NCBI RefSeq assembly: GCF_002179965.1
Contig: NZ_NGUQ01000007.1
Coordinates: forward strand, 372,001-436,000
Length of the DNA: 64,000 bases
DNA from: Pandoraea sp. PE-S2T-3
GTDB lineage: Bacteria; Pseudomonadota; Gammaproteobacteria; Burkholderiales; Burkholderiaceae
Direction of reading: 5' to 3'
The notes below the pieces were generated by a model that did no database searches, was not told the DNA's origin, and worked only from the letters and a program-made list of their open reading frames with translations. Position 1 is the first letter of the stretch. Each line of letters starts with the position of its first letter. Shown here piece after piece: positions 41,602 through 50,259 of the stretch. Position numbers and translations under genes: made by a program.

Positions 41602-42732
41602 TCAGAACGTGTGGCGCATGCCCAGCGTCACGGCCAGCTGACGCTTGGTGCTCGATGCGGCGTAGCCGAACAGCTGCGCATTCTGCGCGTCGCCTGCGGC
41701 CTGCTGCGCGTTGAGCGTGAGCGCCACGTCAGTGCGCTTGGACAGCCAGTAATCGGCTTGCAGGTTCACCTGATGCCATTGCGGGCGCGTGTTGATCACA
41801 TCGTAGTTGCCCGTCGTGAAACCGTACGCAGCGCCCAGCACGAGGGCCGGCGTGACGTTGTAGTTCAGCGTCAGGTTGTAGTTCTGCAAGTGCAGATGCG
41901 ACGCGTCGAGATACGTGTAGCGCACGTCGGAGAACATCGCACCGATCAGCGCCGGGCCCCAGTGGTAGAAGCCGCCCGTGGCGAAGACGCGCTGCTGGCT
42001 CGCGTACATCGTCGGATGCACGGCGCTCTTCGAGAAGATCAGCAGCGGGCTGGCGTAGTCGTTGGCGATGGCGCCGTCGTTGTTCGTGCCGCTGAACGGG
42101 TTGTTGTATTGCGCGTACGCGGCGTTCCAGTCGAAGTCGGCGTACTTGTAGCCCAGGCCGAAGCTGTAGGCGTTGTTATTGCGAAAGCCCGTGGCCGAGT
42201 TCGAGAAGCCGTATTGCGCCGTGCCGTGGAAGCCGCCCACCGTCGGGCTCACCCACTTCACCGAGTTCTGCATACGGATATCGTTGTAGCCGTTGTCGTT
42301 GTCGCCGATGTTCACGCCGTTGCTCGAAATGATGATCGGGCCGACGTAATCGTGAATGGTGTCGTACTGGCGGCCGAGGGTCAGCGTGCCCCACTTGTTG
42401 TCCGACAGGCCGACGAACGACTGGCGGCCGAAGGCACGGCCGTTCTGGGCCGCCGTGCCGTTCACGATGCTGAAGCCGGCTTCGAGCGTGAAGATCGCCT
42501 TGGTGCCGCCGCCGAGATCCTCAGACCCACGGAAACCCCAGCGCGGGTTCTGGTTCGTACCCGAGAGCGCCTGCCACGTCTTGTTGCCGCCCTGATTGCT
42601 CACGTACCCCACGCCGCCCGAAATCAGGCCATAGATGGTGACGTTGCTTTGCGCATGTGCCGAGGTTGCGGCAAGGGCCATCGCGGCGCAGGCGCCGGCA
42701 AGGCCCAGACGGGCCAGAATCGTGGTCTTCAT
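41602..42732 (-). CDS. General porin (OmpC-like trimeric type)
   Basis: This 376-residue outer-membrane protein has a signal peptide (MKTTILARLGLAGACAAMALAATSAHA), the first strand QSNVTIYGLISGGVGYVSNQ, RWGFRGSEDLGGGTKAIFTLEAGF, GRQSFVGLSD, and the C-terminal Phe (VTLGMRHTF) needed for Bam-dependent assembly. It forms a unit with the nucleoside hydrolase downstream and could admit nucleosides. An AT-rich region with its promoter lies upstream. Confidence 0.92.
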   Translation of the reverse strand: MKTTILARLGLAGACAAMALAATSAHAQSNVTIYGLISGGVGYVSNQGGNKTWQALSGTNQNPRWGFRGSEDLGGGTKAIFTLEAGFSIVNGTAAQNGRAFGRQSFVGLSDNKWGTLTLGRQYDTIHDYVGPIIISSNGVNIGDNDNGYNDIRMQNSVKWVSPTVGGFHGTAQYGFSNSATGFRNNNAYSFGLGYKYADFDWNAAYAQYNNPFSGTNNDGAIANDYASPLLIFSKSAVHPTMYASQQRVFATGGFYHWGPALIGAMFSDVRYTYLDASHLHLQNYNLTLNYNVTPALVLGAAYGFTTGNYDVINTRPQWHQVNLQADYWLSKRTDVALTLNAQQAAGDAQNAQLFGYAASSTKRQLAVTLGMRHTF

Positions 42733-43187
42733 GAGGTGTGGCGTTCTCTAAGGTTTTATCTGCGCGCCGGCGAGATAGGTGCATTCGGCGCTACAGGGAC
42801 CGAACTATAGGGAACGGGTTTGTATAAATATAATTTTGATTTTTTATATATCGATAAATTTAATCGATTCAACGACGACAGCCACGTGCGGCGGCGTCTT
42901 GGGCGGCAAAAACCGTTGTCGTGGCGATCGAGAGTGTGCGTTGCGCGCCACAGTCAGTGAAGTTTCGCGTCTTCGCCCTGCGCGATCAGGGCGTGTCCCC
43001 ACCGGCGAACGTAGGCAACCGCGCGAAGCGCGAAGGTGCTCTGGGAATCGACGATCCGCGTCGATAGGATTCGCACCAGCCGGGCACATTGCCAGCACAT
43101 CGTTGGCCGTTACTTCGTTATTCCGTCACTCATTTACTCAGTTACGCCCCCGGCTCTCTCTTCCCTCTGAACTGGAGCGCCCGCCTC
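42733..43187. other. 455-bp intergenic region with a very AT-rich core
   Basis: Bases 42820-42872 are almost entirely A and T (TATAAATATAATTTTGA and a TATCGATAAA stretch), in sharp contrast to the GC-rich surroundings. The region holds the porin promoter on the left and the promoter of the gene at 43188. I see no gene in it. Confidence 0.6.
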
Positions 43188-43865
43188 ATGACGATCGTTA
43201 CCCCCCTGCCGCCCCCTGCTATCCCATACGCCAATGCTTCCGAGGCTGACGGTCCGCCCAGCGATCAGACGTACGAAACGCGGCTCGGTGAAGTCCTCAA
43301 GGAGAAATTCGCGGTCGTATACGTTGGCTACTCGGGCGCGGGATATGCAGCGCAGACCGGAATCAAGGAAGCCATCGCGCGGGACCTGAAAGCCATTTGC
43401 GAGGAACGCGGTCGAAAAGACGACGTGGTCGTGGTCGCCGGCGGCACGCCCGAAGGGATCGGCGTCGTCTACGAAGTCGCCCGGGACATGCGGCTTGCCA
43501 CGCTCGGCATCGTGGCCGAACAAGGTGCGCAATATGCTTCAGCGAATTGCGAAACGTTGGTGACCGTGACAAACGGCGACACGAACGATTGGTCGACGCG
43601 CATGCCCCAATCCGGCGAGGAACTCGTTGTCACCGCGCTCAGGATCGCCAATGAGCAGGGCAAGGGCGCCCAACTGCTGGCGTACAACGGCGGTCCGCAG
43701 GCATTTGTCGAAGCGATGGCGGCGGCCAAAGCCGGCTACAACGTGAAGATCGCCCACGAACATCAGGCGATGAAGACCGACAGGCCGATGCCGTTCAACG
43801 ACCCCGACAAGTTCAGTGCGCTCATCGCGGCAGGGGCGACGCTTGCATCCCCGTCCGAGAGTTGA
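43188..43865 (+). CDS. SLOG-like Rossmann-fold protein of unknown function
   Basis: A 225-residue cytosolic protein with no signal peptide. Its core alternates strands and helices: FAVVYVGYSGAGYAAQTG, then VVVVAGGTPEGIGVVYEVARDM, then LATLGIVAEQGAQYA. The GGTPEGIG glycine loop followed by YEVA resembles the GG.P.G.....A loop of SLOG/LOG-type nucleotide-binding folds. About 30 hydrophilic residues precede it. I chose ATG 43188, which has TGGAGC upstream; the frame is open to 43089 without similarity. It stands alone after an AT-rich gap. A LOG-type enzyme would carry a PGGxGTxxE motif, which is absent. Confidence 0.6.
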   Translation: MTIVTPLPPPAIPYANASEADGPPSDQTYETRLGEVLKEKFAVVYVGYSGAGYAAQTGIKEAIARDLKAICEERGRKDDVVVVAGGTPEGIGVVYEVARDMRLATLGIVAEQGAQYASANCETLVTVTNGDTNDWSTRMPQSGEELVVTALRIANEQGKGAQLLAYNGGPQAFVEAMAAAKAGYNVKIAHEHQAMKTDRPMPFNDPDKFSALIAAGATLASPSES

Positions 43866-43871
43866 CCTCGT

Positions 43872-45143
43872 TCATCGCGCCAGCAGGGTCGGCGCTTGAG
43901 CGATCAGGTACAGCAGCGCGCCGATCAGTCCTCCCACGAGGGTGCCGTTGATGCGGATGTATTGCAGATCCTGCCCCACGCTCAGGCGGATCTGCTGCGA
44001 GAGATGTTCCGCATTCCAGCCGTGCACCGTCGCGCGGATGTGTTCGGTCACGAAGTCGGCGAAGCCCGGCGCCATGCGCTCGGCAGCGTCGAGCAGTTGC
44101 GCATCAAGCGCACGGCGCAGCGATTCACTGCGCGCCAGTTCTTGTGCGATCCACGACGCTGCGCCCACGATCTTCGCGCCGATCACCGAATTTTCCTGCG
44201 CCAGGTCGCGCTTCACCCAACTGCGCCACTCGTTCCACAGACTGCCCGCATAAGCGGTCAGCGCCGTGTCGCCCTTCAACTGCGCCTTGAAGCCGTCGAG
44301 CTTCGCTTGAAACTCGGCGTCGTTGCGCAGCCGCTCGATCAGTCCGGCCACCGCGCGGTCGAACGCCTGACGCAACTGGTGCGAATCGTCAGCCTCCATT
44401 TGGGCAAGCAGGCGCGTCACGGCGGCCGAAATCATGTCCGAGCCCTTGTTGCCGATCCATTCCGAGGGAAGCACCTTCTCCTTCTTCGGGTGATCGGCCT
44501 TGAGCCACTCCACGATGCGCGCCGAGAGAAATTCGCGCGTCTGCGGTTCGTTGAGCAGTTCCACGAGGTACTCGAGCGTTTCGTCGAGCAGCGCCTGATG
44601 GCGGCCATCGCGCGTGAGAGTGTCGAGAATGGCAGCAGCCGATTGCGACAGGTCGAGCCGGTCGATCATCGTGTCGAGCGCACGGCGAATGAACGCCTGC
44701 ACGTTGCGCTCGTCCATCACGTCGAGCACGCCACTGGCCACCTTCACCAGCACGGCGCTCAATTGGCGTGCGTTGTCGTGCGAGCCCAGCCAGTGGGTCA
44801 CCGCGTCGGCGGGATTCTGTTGCTGGATGAGGCGCACCACCGAGGGCGTATCGAGAAATTTCTCGCGAACGAAACGGGCCAGACCATCGCCCAGCGCGTC
44901 TTTCTTGCGAATGAGAATGTTGGTGTGCGCAGCCAGCCCGGGAATCGGAATGCGCCGGAACAGCGCCTCGACCGCGAACCAGTCAGCCAGGCCGCCGACC
45001 ATCGCCGCTTCGGCGGCAGCGCGAATCCAGCCGGTGAGAAAGTGCGGCGGCATGAAGAGCGTGGCGATGAAAATCGCCAGCGCGACCAGCAGGAAGTACA
45101 GGGCACGCCGTTCGGCGCGTTGCAGTGCGATGGCGGGGTCCAT
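43872..45143 (-). CDS. DUF445 family membrane protein
   Basis: This 423-residue protein has an N-terminal membrane helix (LYFLLVALAIFIATLFM) and the DUF445 signature AAAEAAMVGGLADWFAVEALFRRIP-I-PGLAAHTNIL. A long helical cytoplasmic or periplasmic body follows, and a final membrane hairpin (LVGGLIGALLYLIAQAP) near the C-terminus. The family, which includes E. coli YjiN, has no firm function. I chose ATG 45143; TTG 45149 is an alternative. The stop is 6 bp from the convergent SLOG-like gene. Confidence 0.88.
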   Translation of the reverse strand: MDPAIALQRAERRALYFLLVALAIFIATLFMPPHFLTGWIRAAAEAAMVGGLADWFAVEALFRRIPIPGLAAHTNILIRKKDALGDGLARFVREKFLDTPSVVRLIQQQNPADAVTHWLGSHDNARQLSAVLVKVASGVLDVMDERNVQAFIRRALDTMIDRLDLSQSAAAILDTLTRDGRHQALLDETLEYLVELLNEPQTREFLSARIVEWLKADHPKKEKVLPSEWIGNKGSDMISAAVTRLLAQMEADDSHQLRQAFDRAVAGLIERLRNDAEFQAKLDGFKAQLKGDTALTAYAGSLWNEWRSWVKRDLAQENSVIGAKIVGAASWIAQELARSESLRRALDAQLLDAAERMAPGFADFVTEHIRATVHGWNAEHLSQQIRLSVGQDLQYIRINGTLVGGLIGALLYLIAQAPTLLAR

Positions 45144-45170
45144 GCGCAACAGGCTCCTGAAAAAACACGA

Positions 45171-45198
45171 ACGCCTGACAGGTTACCCCGTCAGGCGT
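45171..45198 (-). terminator. Terminator after malate synthase G
   Basis: ACGCCTGAC / GTCAGGCGT arms flank a 10-nt loop. On the minus strand the stem is followed, after CGTG, by TTTTTT (45160-45165). It lies between the glcB stop and the DUF445 start. Confidence 0.65.
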
Positions 45199-45233
45199 CC
45201 GGTGATAAGTCTTGTGCTTATCGAGACCTGCTA

Positions 45234-45269
45234 TTCACGCAATTCACGCGATACACGCGATACACGCGA
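45234..45269. repeat. Four 9-bp tandem repeats
   Basis: Contiguous units TTCACGCAA, TTCACGCGA, TACACGCGA and TACACGCGA lie 6 bp past the glcB stop codon. The minus-strand mRNA would carry them between the stop and the terminator. Confidence 0.8.
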
Positions 45270-45274
45270 TGACG

Positions 45275-47455
45275 TTAGCCGCGTTGTTCCGCCTTGAGCT
45301 TCAGACGGTACTTGTGCAGCAGCGGTTCGGTGTAGCCGTTCGGCTGCGTGAGGCCTTCGAACACGAGGGCGCTGGCAGCCTGAAACGCCAGCGAATCGCT
45401 GAAGTTCGGGGCCATCGGGCGGTACTGCTTGTCGCCTGCGTTCTGCTTGTCCACCACGGCGGCCATGCGCTTCATGGTCTCTTCGACCTGTTCGCGCGTG
45501 ATCACGCCGTGACGCAGCCAGTTCGCCAGATGCTGGCTCGAAATACGCAGCGTGGCGCGGTCTTCCATCAGGCCGATGTCGTTGATGTCGGGCACCTTCG
45601 AGCAGCCCACGCCCTGATCGATCCAGCGCACCACGTAGCCGAGAATGCCCTGCGCGTTGTTCTCGATTTCCTTGCGGATCTCTTCAGCGTTCCATTCGGC
45701 CTTGGCCACCACCGGCACCGTCAGCAAACCGGTGAGCAGGGCGTCGCGCTCTTTCGCGTAGTCGATCTTTTCGAGTTCCTGTTGCACGGCCTGCACGTCG
45801 ACGACGTGGTAGTGCAGCGCGTGCAGCGTGGCGGCGGTCGGCGACGGCACCCAAGCCGTATTGGCACCGGCCTTCGGATGCGCGATCTTCTGCTCCAGCA
45901 TGGCGTGCATCAGGTCGGGCATGGCCCACATGCCCTTGCCGATCTGTGCGCGGCCACGCAGGCCGGCAGCCAGCCCCACGAGCACGTTGCTCTTCTCGTA
46001 CGCGGTGATCCACGCCGACGACTTCATGTCGCCCTTGCGCATCATCGGGCCGGCTTCCATCGCCGTGTGCATTTCGTCGCCGGTGCGGTCGAGGAAGCCC
46101 GTGTTGATGAACGCCACGCGCGCAGCCGCCGCAGCGATACACGCCGACAGGTTCACGCTGGTGCGGCGCTCTTCGTCCATGATGCCCATCTTGAGCGTGT
46201 TGCGCGGCAGGGCGTACAGGTCTTCGATACGGCTGAACAGTTCGTCGGCGAAGGCCACTTCGGCCGGGCCGTGCATCTTCGGCTTGACGATGTAGATCGA
46301 GCCGGTGCGCGAGTTCAGGCGGTGCTTGCGGTCATGCAGCGATGCCAGCACGGTGACCACGCCGTCGAGAATGCCTTCCGGAATCTCACGGCCGTCGCGA
46401 TCGGTGATCGCCGGGTTGGTCATCAGGTGGCCCACGTTGCGGATGAACAGCAGCGAGCGGCCATGCAGCTTCACCGGCTTGCCATCGGCGCCCGTGTATT
46501 CGCGATCGGCGTTCAGGCGGCGGGTGAAGGACTTGCCACCCTTCGACACTTCTTCCGTGAGCGTGCCTTGCATCAGGCCCAGCCAGTTGCGATACAGCTC
46601 GACCTTGTCGTCGGCGTCCACGGCGGCAACCGAGTCTTCGCAGTCGATGATGGTCGTCACGGCGGCTTCGACGAGCACGTCCTTGATATGGGCGGTGTCC
46701 GTCTTGCCGATCGGGTGGTTCGCGTCGAATTGAATTTCGAAATGCAGACCGTTTTGCTTGAGCAGCACGGCCGTCGGCTTGTCGGCATCGCCTTGATAGC
46801 CGATGAAGAGTGCCGGCGTAGCGAGCGTGGTCTTGCCGTTCTTGGTCGTGATGACGAGCTGGCCGTTCTCGACGCTGTAGCCGGTCGCATCCTTGTGCGA
46901 GCCTTCGGCCAGCGGCGCCGCCTGATCGAGGAAGCCGCGTGCGAAGGCGATCACGAGTTCGCCGCGCTTCGGGTTGTAGCCGGAGCCTTTCTCGGCGCCG
47001 TTGGCTTCGGGAATCGCGTCGGTGCCGTAGAGCGCGTCGTACAGGCTGCCCCAACGTGCGTTGGCGGCGTTCAGGGCATAGCGGGCGTTCGAGAGCGGCA
47101 CCACGAGTTGCGGGCCAGCTTGTTCGGCGATTTCGTAATCGACTTCGGCGGTCGTCGCTTTGACGTCAGCCGGTGCGGGCAGCAGATAGCCGATCTTTTC
47201 GAGGAAGGCGCGGTAGGCGGCAGCGTCGGCGATCGGGCCAGGGTTGGCGCGGTGCCAGCCATCCAGTTCACCTTGCAGACGATCGCGCTCGGCGAGCAGC
47301 GCGCGGTTTTTCGGCGCGAGGTCGTGGACGATGGCGTCGAAGCCCTTCCAGAAGGTTTCGACATCGACACCGGTGCCCGGCAGGGCTTCCTTTTCGATGA
47401 ACGCGATCAGATTGTCTGCGACCGTCAGGCCGCCACGCTGGGAAGTGGAAGTCAT
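45275..47455 (-). CDS. glcB: Malate synthase G
   Basis: This 726-residue enzyme matches isoform G of malate synthase (E. coli GlcB, 723 residues). It condenses glyoxylate with acetyl-CoA in the glyoxylate and glycolate pathways. Visible stretches are [18 protein letters not shown] (metal and substrate region), [49 protein letters not shown] and the [19 protein letters not shown] loop with the catalytic Asp. I chose ATG 47455 (MTSTSQRGG); the frame is open to 47506. The gene is monocistronic. Confidence 0.95.
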   Translation of the reverse strand: MTSTSQRGGLTVADNLIAFIEKEALPGTGVDVETFWKGFDAIVHDLAPKNRALLAERDRLQGELDGWHRANPGPIADAAAYRAFLEKIGYLLPAPADVKATTAEVDYEIAEQAGPQLVVPLSNARYALNAANARWGSLYDALYGTDAIPEANGAEKGSGYNPKRGELVIAFARGFLDQAAPLAEGSHKDATGYSVENGQLVITTKNGKTTLATPALFIGYQGDADKPTAVLLKQNGLHFEIQFDANHPIGKTDTAHIKDVLVEAAVTTIIDCEDSVAAVDADDKVELYRNWLGLMQGTLTEEVSKGGKSFTRRLNADREYTGADGKPVKLHGRSLLFIRNVGHLMTNPAITDRDGREIPEGILDGVVTVLASLHDRKHRLNSRTGSIYIVKPKMHGPAEVAFADELFSRIEDLYALPRNTLKMGIMDEERRTSVNLSACIAAAAARVAFINTGFLDRTGDEMHTAMEAGPMMRKGDMKSSAWITAYEKSNVLVGLAAGLRGRAQIGKGMWAMPDLMHAMLEQKIAHPKAGANTAWVPSPTAATLHALHYHVVDVQAVQQELEKIDYAKERDALLTGLLTVPVVAKAEWNAEEIRKEIENNAQGILGYVVRWIDQGVGCSKVPDINDIGLMEDRATLRISSQHLANWLRHGVITREQVEETMKRMAAVVDKQNAGDKQYRPMAPNFSDSLAFQAASALVFEGLTQPNGYTEPLLHKYRLKLKAEQRG

Positions 47456-47903
47456 GATGCTGTACTCGAGTTTGAAAACCTGGTTGACGCTGCTTCGCCG
47501 GGCCATTCACTTGTCACCGAAAACGCATTTCACGTTAGGGCGGCGCATGATCGCTGACGAAAAGGGGCAGTCTTATATAAGACCCTGAGTGTAATCGTTC
47601 TCCCGGCGCTCGGAAACCCGGGATTTCGAGTCGTGACTCCACCCCAGCTTATAGGTGGCATAAGGGTTTGCGTATGACGCCGGCCTGACGGGCCTTCGCG
47701 GGCACCCGTCTTTTTTGGACGTGCGGTTGCAGCATTCGGTATGGCGTTTCACTTCATGAGAAATGAACACGGCGCGGTAGGAATCCGAAATTCCAAATTG
47801 ATACCCATCGAGCGTTGCAGCTTCCCCACGCGATGCCCACAATCCTGCCCAGTCGCCCCCCTCTCGACGTCACAACCCTTAGCCGCCTTCAAGGGGATAT
47901 CCC
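47456..47903. other. 448-bp intergenic region with an orphan plus-strand terminator
   Basis: The region between the divergent glcB and GHKL-nuclease genes has a TTATATAAGA stretch near 47573, a plausible glcB promoter, and a plus-strand terminator at 47687-47716 that no upstream plus-strand gene explains. No coding frame is convincing. Confidence 0.6.
47687..47716 (+). terminator. Orphan rho-independent terminator, possible end of a small RNA
   Basis: GACGGG/CCCGTC arms, with additional CC/GG pairing and a bulge, are followed by TTTTTT (47711-47716). There is no plus-strand gene upstream within this gap. Confidence 0.55.
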
Positions 47904-49970
47904 GTGAACATGAACACCAATCTGACGGGGCGGTTGCGCAATACGCCACTGCCGCAGCACAAAGGCCTTTTGCCGCTCTTCGAAGCGGTCGTGAATTCGA
48001 TCCACGCCGTCGGCGCAGGCGAGGGAGATGCCACCCGGGGCGAGATTCAGATCGACATCGAGCGTCTCGCCCAGACCGACCTGACGCTCGACGACGCGTC
48101 GTCACGACGCGGCGCGCCACCTCTGGCACCGATCTCCGGCTTTCGTATCGTCGATAACGGCGTCGGCTTCGACGCCGCGAACATGACGTCGTTCGAAACA
48201 CTCGACAGCGACCATAAAGCCGCGCACGGCTGCCGCGGCGTGGGGCGTCTGCTCTGGCTCAAGGCGTTCGAGTGCGTCACGGTAGCGAGTGTTTTCCGCA
48301 CCGGCCGTCAGCGCGCGCGCCGGCGGCAGTTCCATTTCACCGCCGGACAAGGCATCCGGAACATCGACTTGCGTGACGCGCGCGCGAACGAAACCCCGCA
48401 CACGGTCGTGCACCTGCAAGGCTTTTTCCAGAGTTATCGGGAGAAGTCGGCCAAGACGGCGCGCGCCATCGCCAACAGTCTTTTCGAACATTGCCTGTGG
48501 TACTTCGTGCGCGATGGCGGTGTGCCCAGCATCGTCATTTGTGATGGCGACGAAACCATCGATCTGGTCGATGTCTACGACAGCTATCTGTTGGGTGGCG
48601 CACAACGCGAGACGCTCGATATCAAAGGACATCCGTTCGTCATCACTCACGTGAAACTCAAGACCAGTGCGGTCACCCAACCCGTCATTGCCTGGTGCGC
48701 GGCGAGCCGGGTCATCGAGAACGAGCCGCTCAGCGGCAAGCTGCCGGGCCTTCACGGCAAATTGCAGGACGGCGAGGGAGATTTCACCTATGCCTGCTAC
48801 GTCACATCCCCCTGGCTCGATCAGCACGTACGCCCCGAGCGTATCGGCTTTGATATTCCGGAGTCGTCCGACGATCTCTTCGGCAGCGCGTCGCCGGGAC
48901 GCGCCGATATCCGGGAGGCACTGCTCGCCGCTGCGGCCAACTACCTTGCCCCATGGCTCACCCAAACCCGGCAGGCGAGCCGCGATCGCGTCGAGCGCTT
49001 TGTCACTCATCGTGCGCCCCGTTACCGCCCGATCCTCCCCCATATCGATCAGGACCGGCTAAGTGTGCCGCCTGACATCTCCGATCGGGATCTCGATCTG
49101 CTGCTGCATCGCGAATTGGCCAATGTCGAACACTCGTTGATCGCCGAGGGGCACGACATCATGCAGTTCGCCTCGAGCGAAACCACCGAGAGGTACCGCC
49201 AGCGCCTCGCGGGCTATATCGCCAAGGCGGACGACATCAAGCAATCGGATCTCGCCAATTACGTATTTCATCGCAAGACCATCCTCGACATCCTCGCGCA
49301 GGCGTTAAAGCGGGGCGAAGACGGACGCTTCGCACGCGAAGAGGTAATTCACGAGTTGTTCATGCCGATGGGCAAGAGCTCAGACGAAGTGCACGCCGAG
49401 CATGGGAATCTGTGGCTGCTCGACGAGCGGCTGACGTTTCATTCGTATCTGGCGAGCGACAAACCCCTGCAATCGATGCCGATCACGGACTGCGTCTCTG
49501 GGCGCAAGCCCGACCTGTGCGCACTGAAGGTCTTCGACCGGCCGATGCTGATGGCCGATGGCGCGCACGGGCCGCTGGCGTCACTTGTGGTGGTCGAGCT
49601 CAAACGCCCCATGCGCAACGACGCGGCGGCGGGGGAAGACAAAGACCCCGTCGAGCAGGCCATCGGTTATCTCGTGCGAATTCGCGCCGGGTCGGTCACC
49701 ACGCCGGGGGGACGGCCCGTACCGGGGGCGGCGTCGCTACCGGGCTTTTGCTACGTGGTGTGCGACATCACCCGCTCTGTCGTGCAGCGCTGCCAGATGC
49801 TGCAACTGAGCGAGACCATGGATGGGATGGGGTTCTTCGGCTACAACAGCCACTTCAAGACGTATATCGAAGTGATCTCGTACGACCGATTGCTGCAATC
49901 GGCTTATGAACGCAACCGCGCGTTCTTCGACAGGCTCGGTCTGCCTTCCGGCGGCCATCCGGCGACCTAG
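47904..49970 (+). CDS. GHKL (Hsp90-like) ATPase fused to a PD-(D/E)XK nuclease-like domain
   Basis: This 688-residue protein begins with a GHKL ATPase: E27..N31 in PLFEAVVNSIHA, D84-G86-G88 in IVDNGVGFD, and the lid glycines in HGCRGVGRLLWLKAF (residues 108-122). A middle region of about 300 residues is unassigned. The C-terminal part has the order expected of a PD-(D/E)XK nuclease: D537 (GRKPDL), E565-x-K567 (VVVELKRP) and Q585 (DPVEQAIGYL). There is no HisKA, receiver or membrane segment, so it is not a sensor kinase. GTG 47904 is 7 nt after AAGGGG; ATG 47910 is the alternative. It is a lone gene between housekeeping genes. A defence function is inferred from the architecture. Confidence 0.8.
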   Translation: MNMNTNLTGRLRNTPLPQHKGLLPLFEAVVNSIHAVGAGEGDATRGEIQIDIERLAQTDLTLDDASSRRGAPPLAPISGFRIVDNGVGFDAANMTSFETLDSDHKAAHGCRGVGRLLWLKAFECVTVASVFRTGRQRARRRQFHFTAGQGIRNIDLRDARANETPHTVVHLQGFFQSYREKSAKTARAIANSLFEHCLWYFVRDGGVPSIVICDGDETIDLVDVYDSYLLGGAQRETLDIKGHPFVITHVKLKTSAVTQPVIAWCAASRVIENEPLSGKLPGLHGKLQDGEGDFTYACYVTSPWLDQHVRPERIGFDIPESSDDLFGSASPGRADIREALLAAAANYLAPWLTQTRQASRDRVERFVTHRAPRYRPILPHIDQDRLSVPPDISDRDLDLLLHRELANVEHSLIAEGHDIMQFASSETTERYRQRLAGYIAKADDIKQSDLANYVFHRKTILDILAQALKRGEDGRFAREEVIHELFMPMGKSSDEVHAEHGNLWLLDERLTFHSYLASDKPLQSMPITDCVSGRKPDLCALKVFDRPMLMADGAHGPLASLVVVELKRPMRNDAAAGEDKDPVEQAIGYLVRIRAGSVTTPGGRPVPGAASLPGFCYVVCDITRSVVQRCQMLQLSETMDGMGFFGYNSHFKTYIEVISYDRLLQSAYERNRAFFDRLGLPSGGHPAT

Positions 49971-50007
49971 TCACTCGCCCGCGAAGCCCCTCTTTCCCGC
50001 CCAATGA

Positions 50008-50037
50008 AAAACGCCCGGACTTGTCCGGGCGTTTTGT
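50008..50037 (+). terminator. Rho-independent terminator after the GHKL-nuclease gene
   Basis: Perfect 13-bp arms (AAAACGCCCGGAC / GTCCGGGCGTTTT) with a TT loop are followed by GTC, 37 bp after the stop. Confidence 0.9.
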
Positions 50038-50216
50038 CTCGGCGTGTGAGGCTTGTCACACGCGCACCGGGAATTCCCGGCAGATCCAGCATTCATGCGG
50101 CTTGGGGGGCAGTTTTCGGCACACTTCGCACCAAAAAAGGGCGAAAAGCGACACGGGTGTTTACCCTGAATTTGTGAATTTAGCGTTGCCGCCCCATTTA
50201 TGCCTTTCTAAAATGT

Positions 50217-50237
50217 ACCACATACAGACACAGTGGT
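50217..50237. promoter_or_regulatory. Candidate IclR operator
   Basis: ACCAC-N11-GTGGT forms a short dyad 22 bp before the IclR start. The upstream 50150-50215 is AT-richer and promoter-like. Binding is an inference. Confidence 0.35.
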
Positions 50238-50259
50238 GCTAATAGAGAGACAAATTTTT

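Noticed and set aside
47904-49970. GHKL protein as a two-component sensor kinase or as MutL
   Set aside because: It has no phosphoacceptor His domain, receiver, HAMP or membrane segment, and lacks the MutL transducer and endonuclease motifs. The C-terminal D/ExK/Q pattern fits a different nuclease fold.
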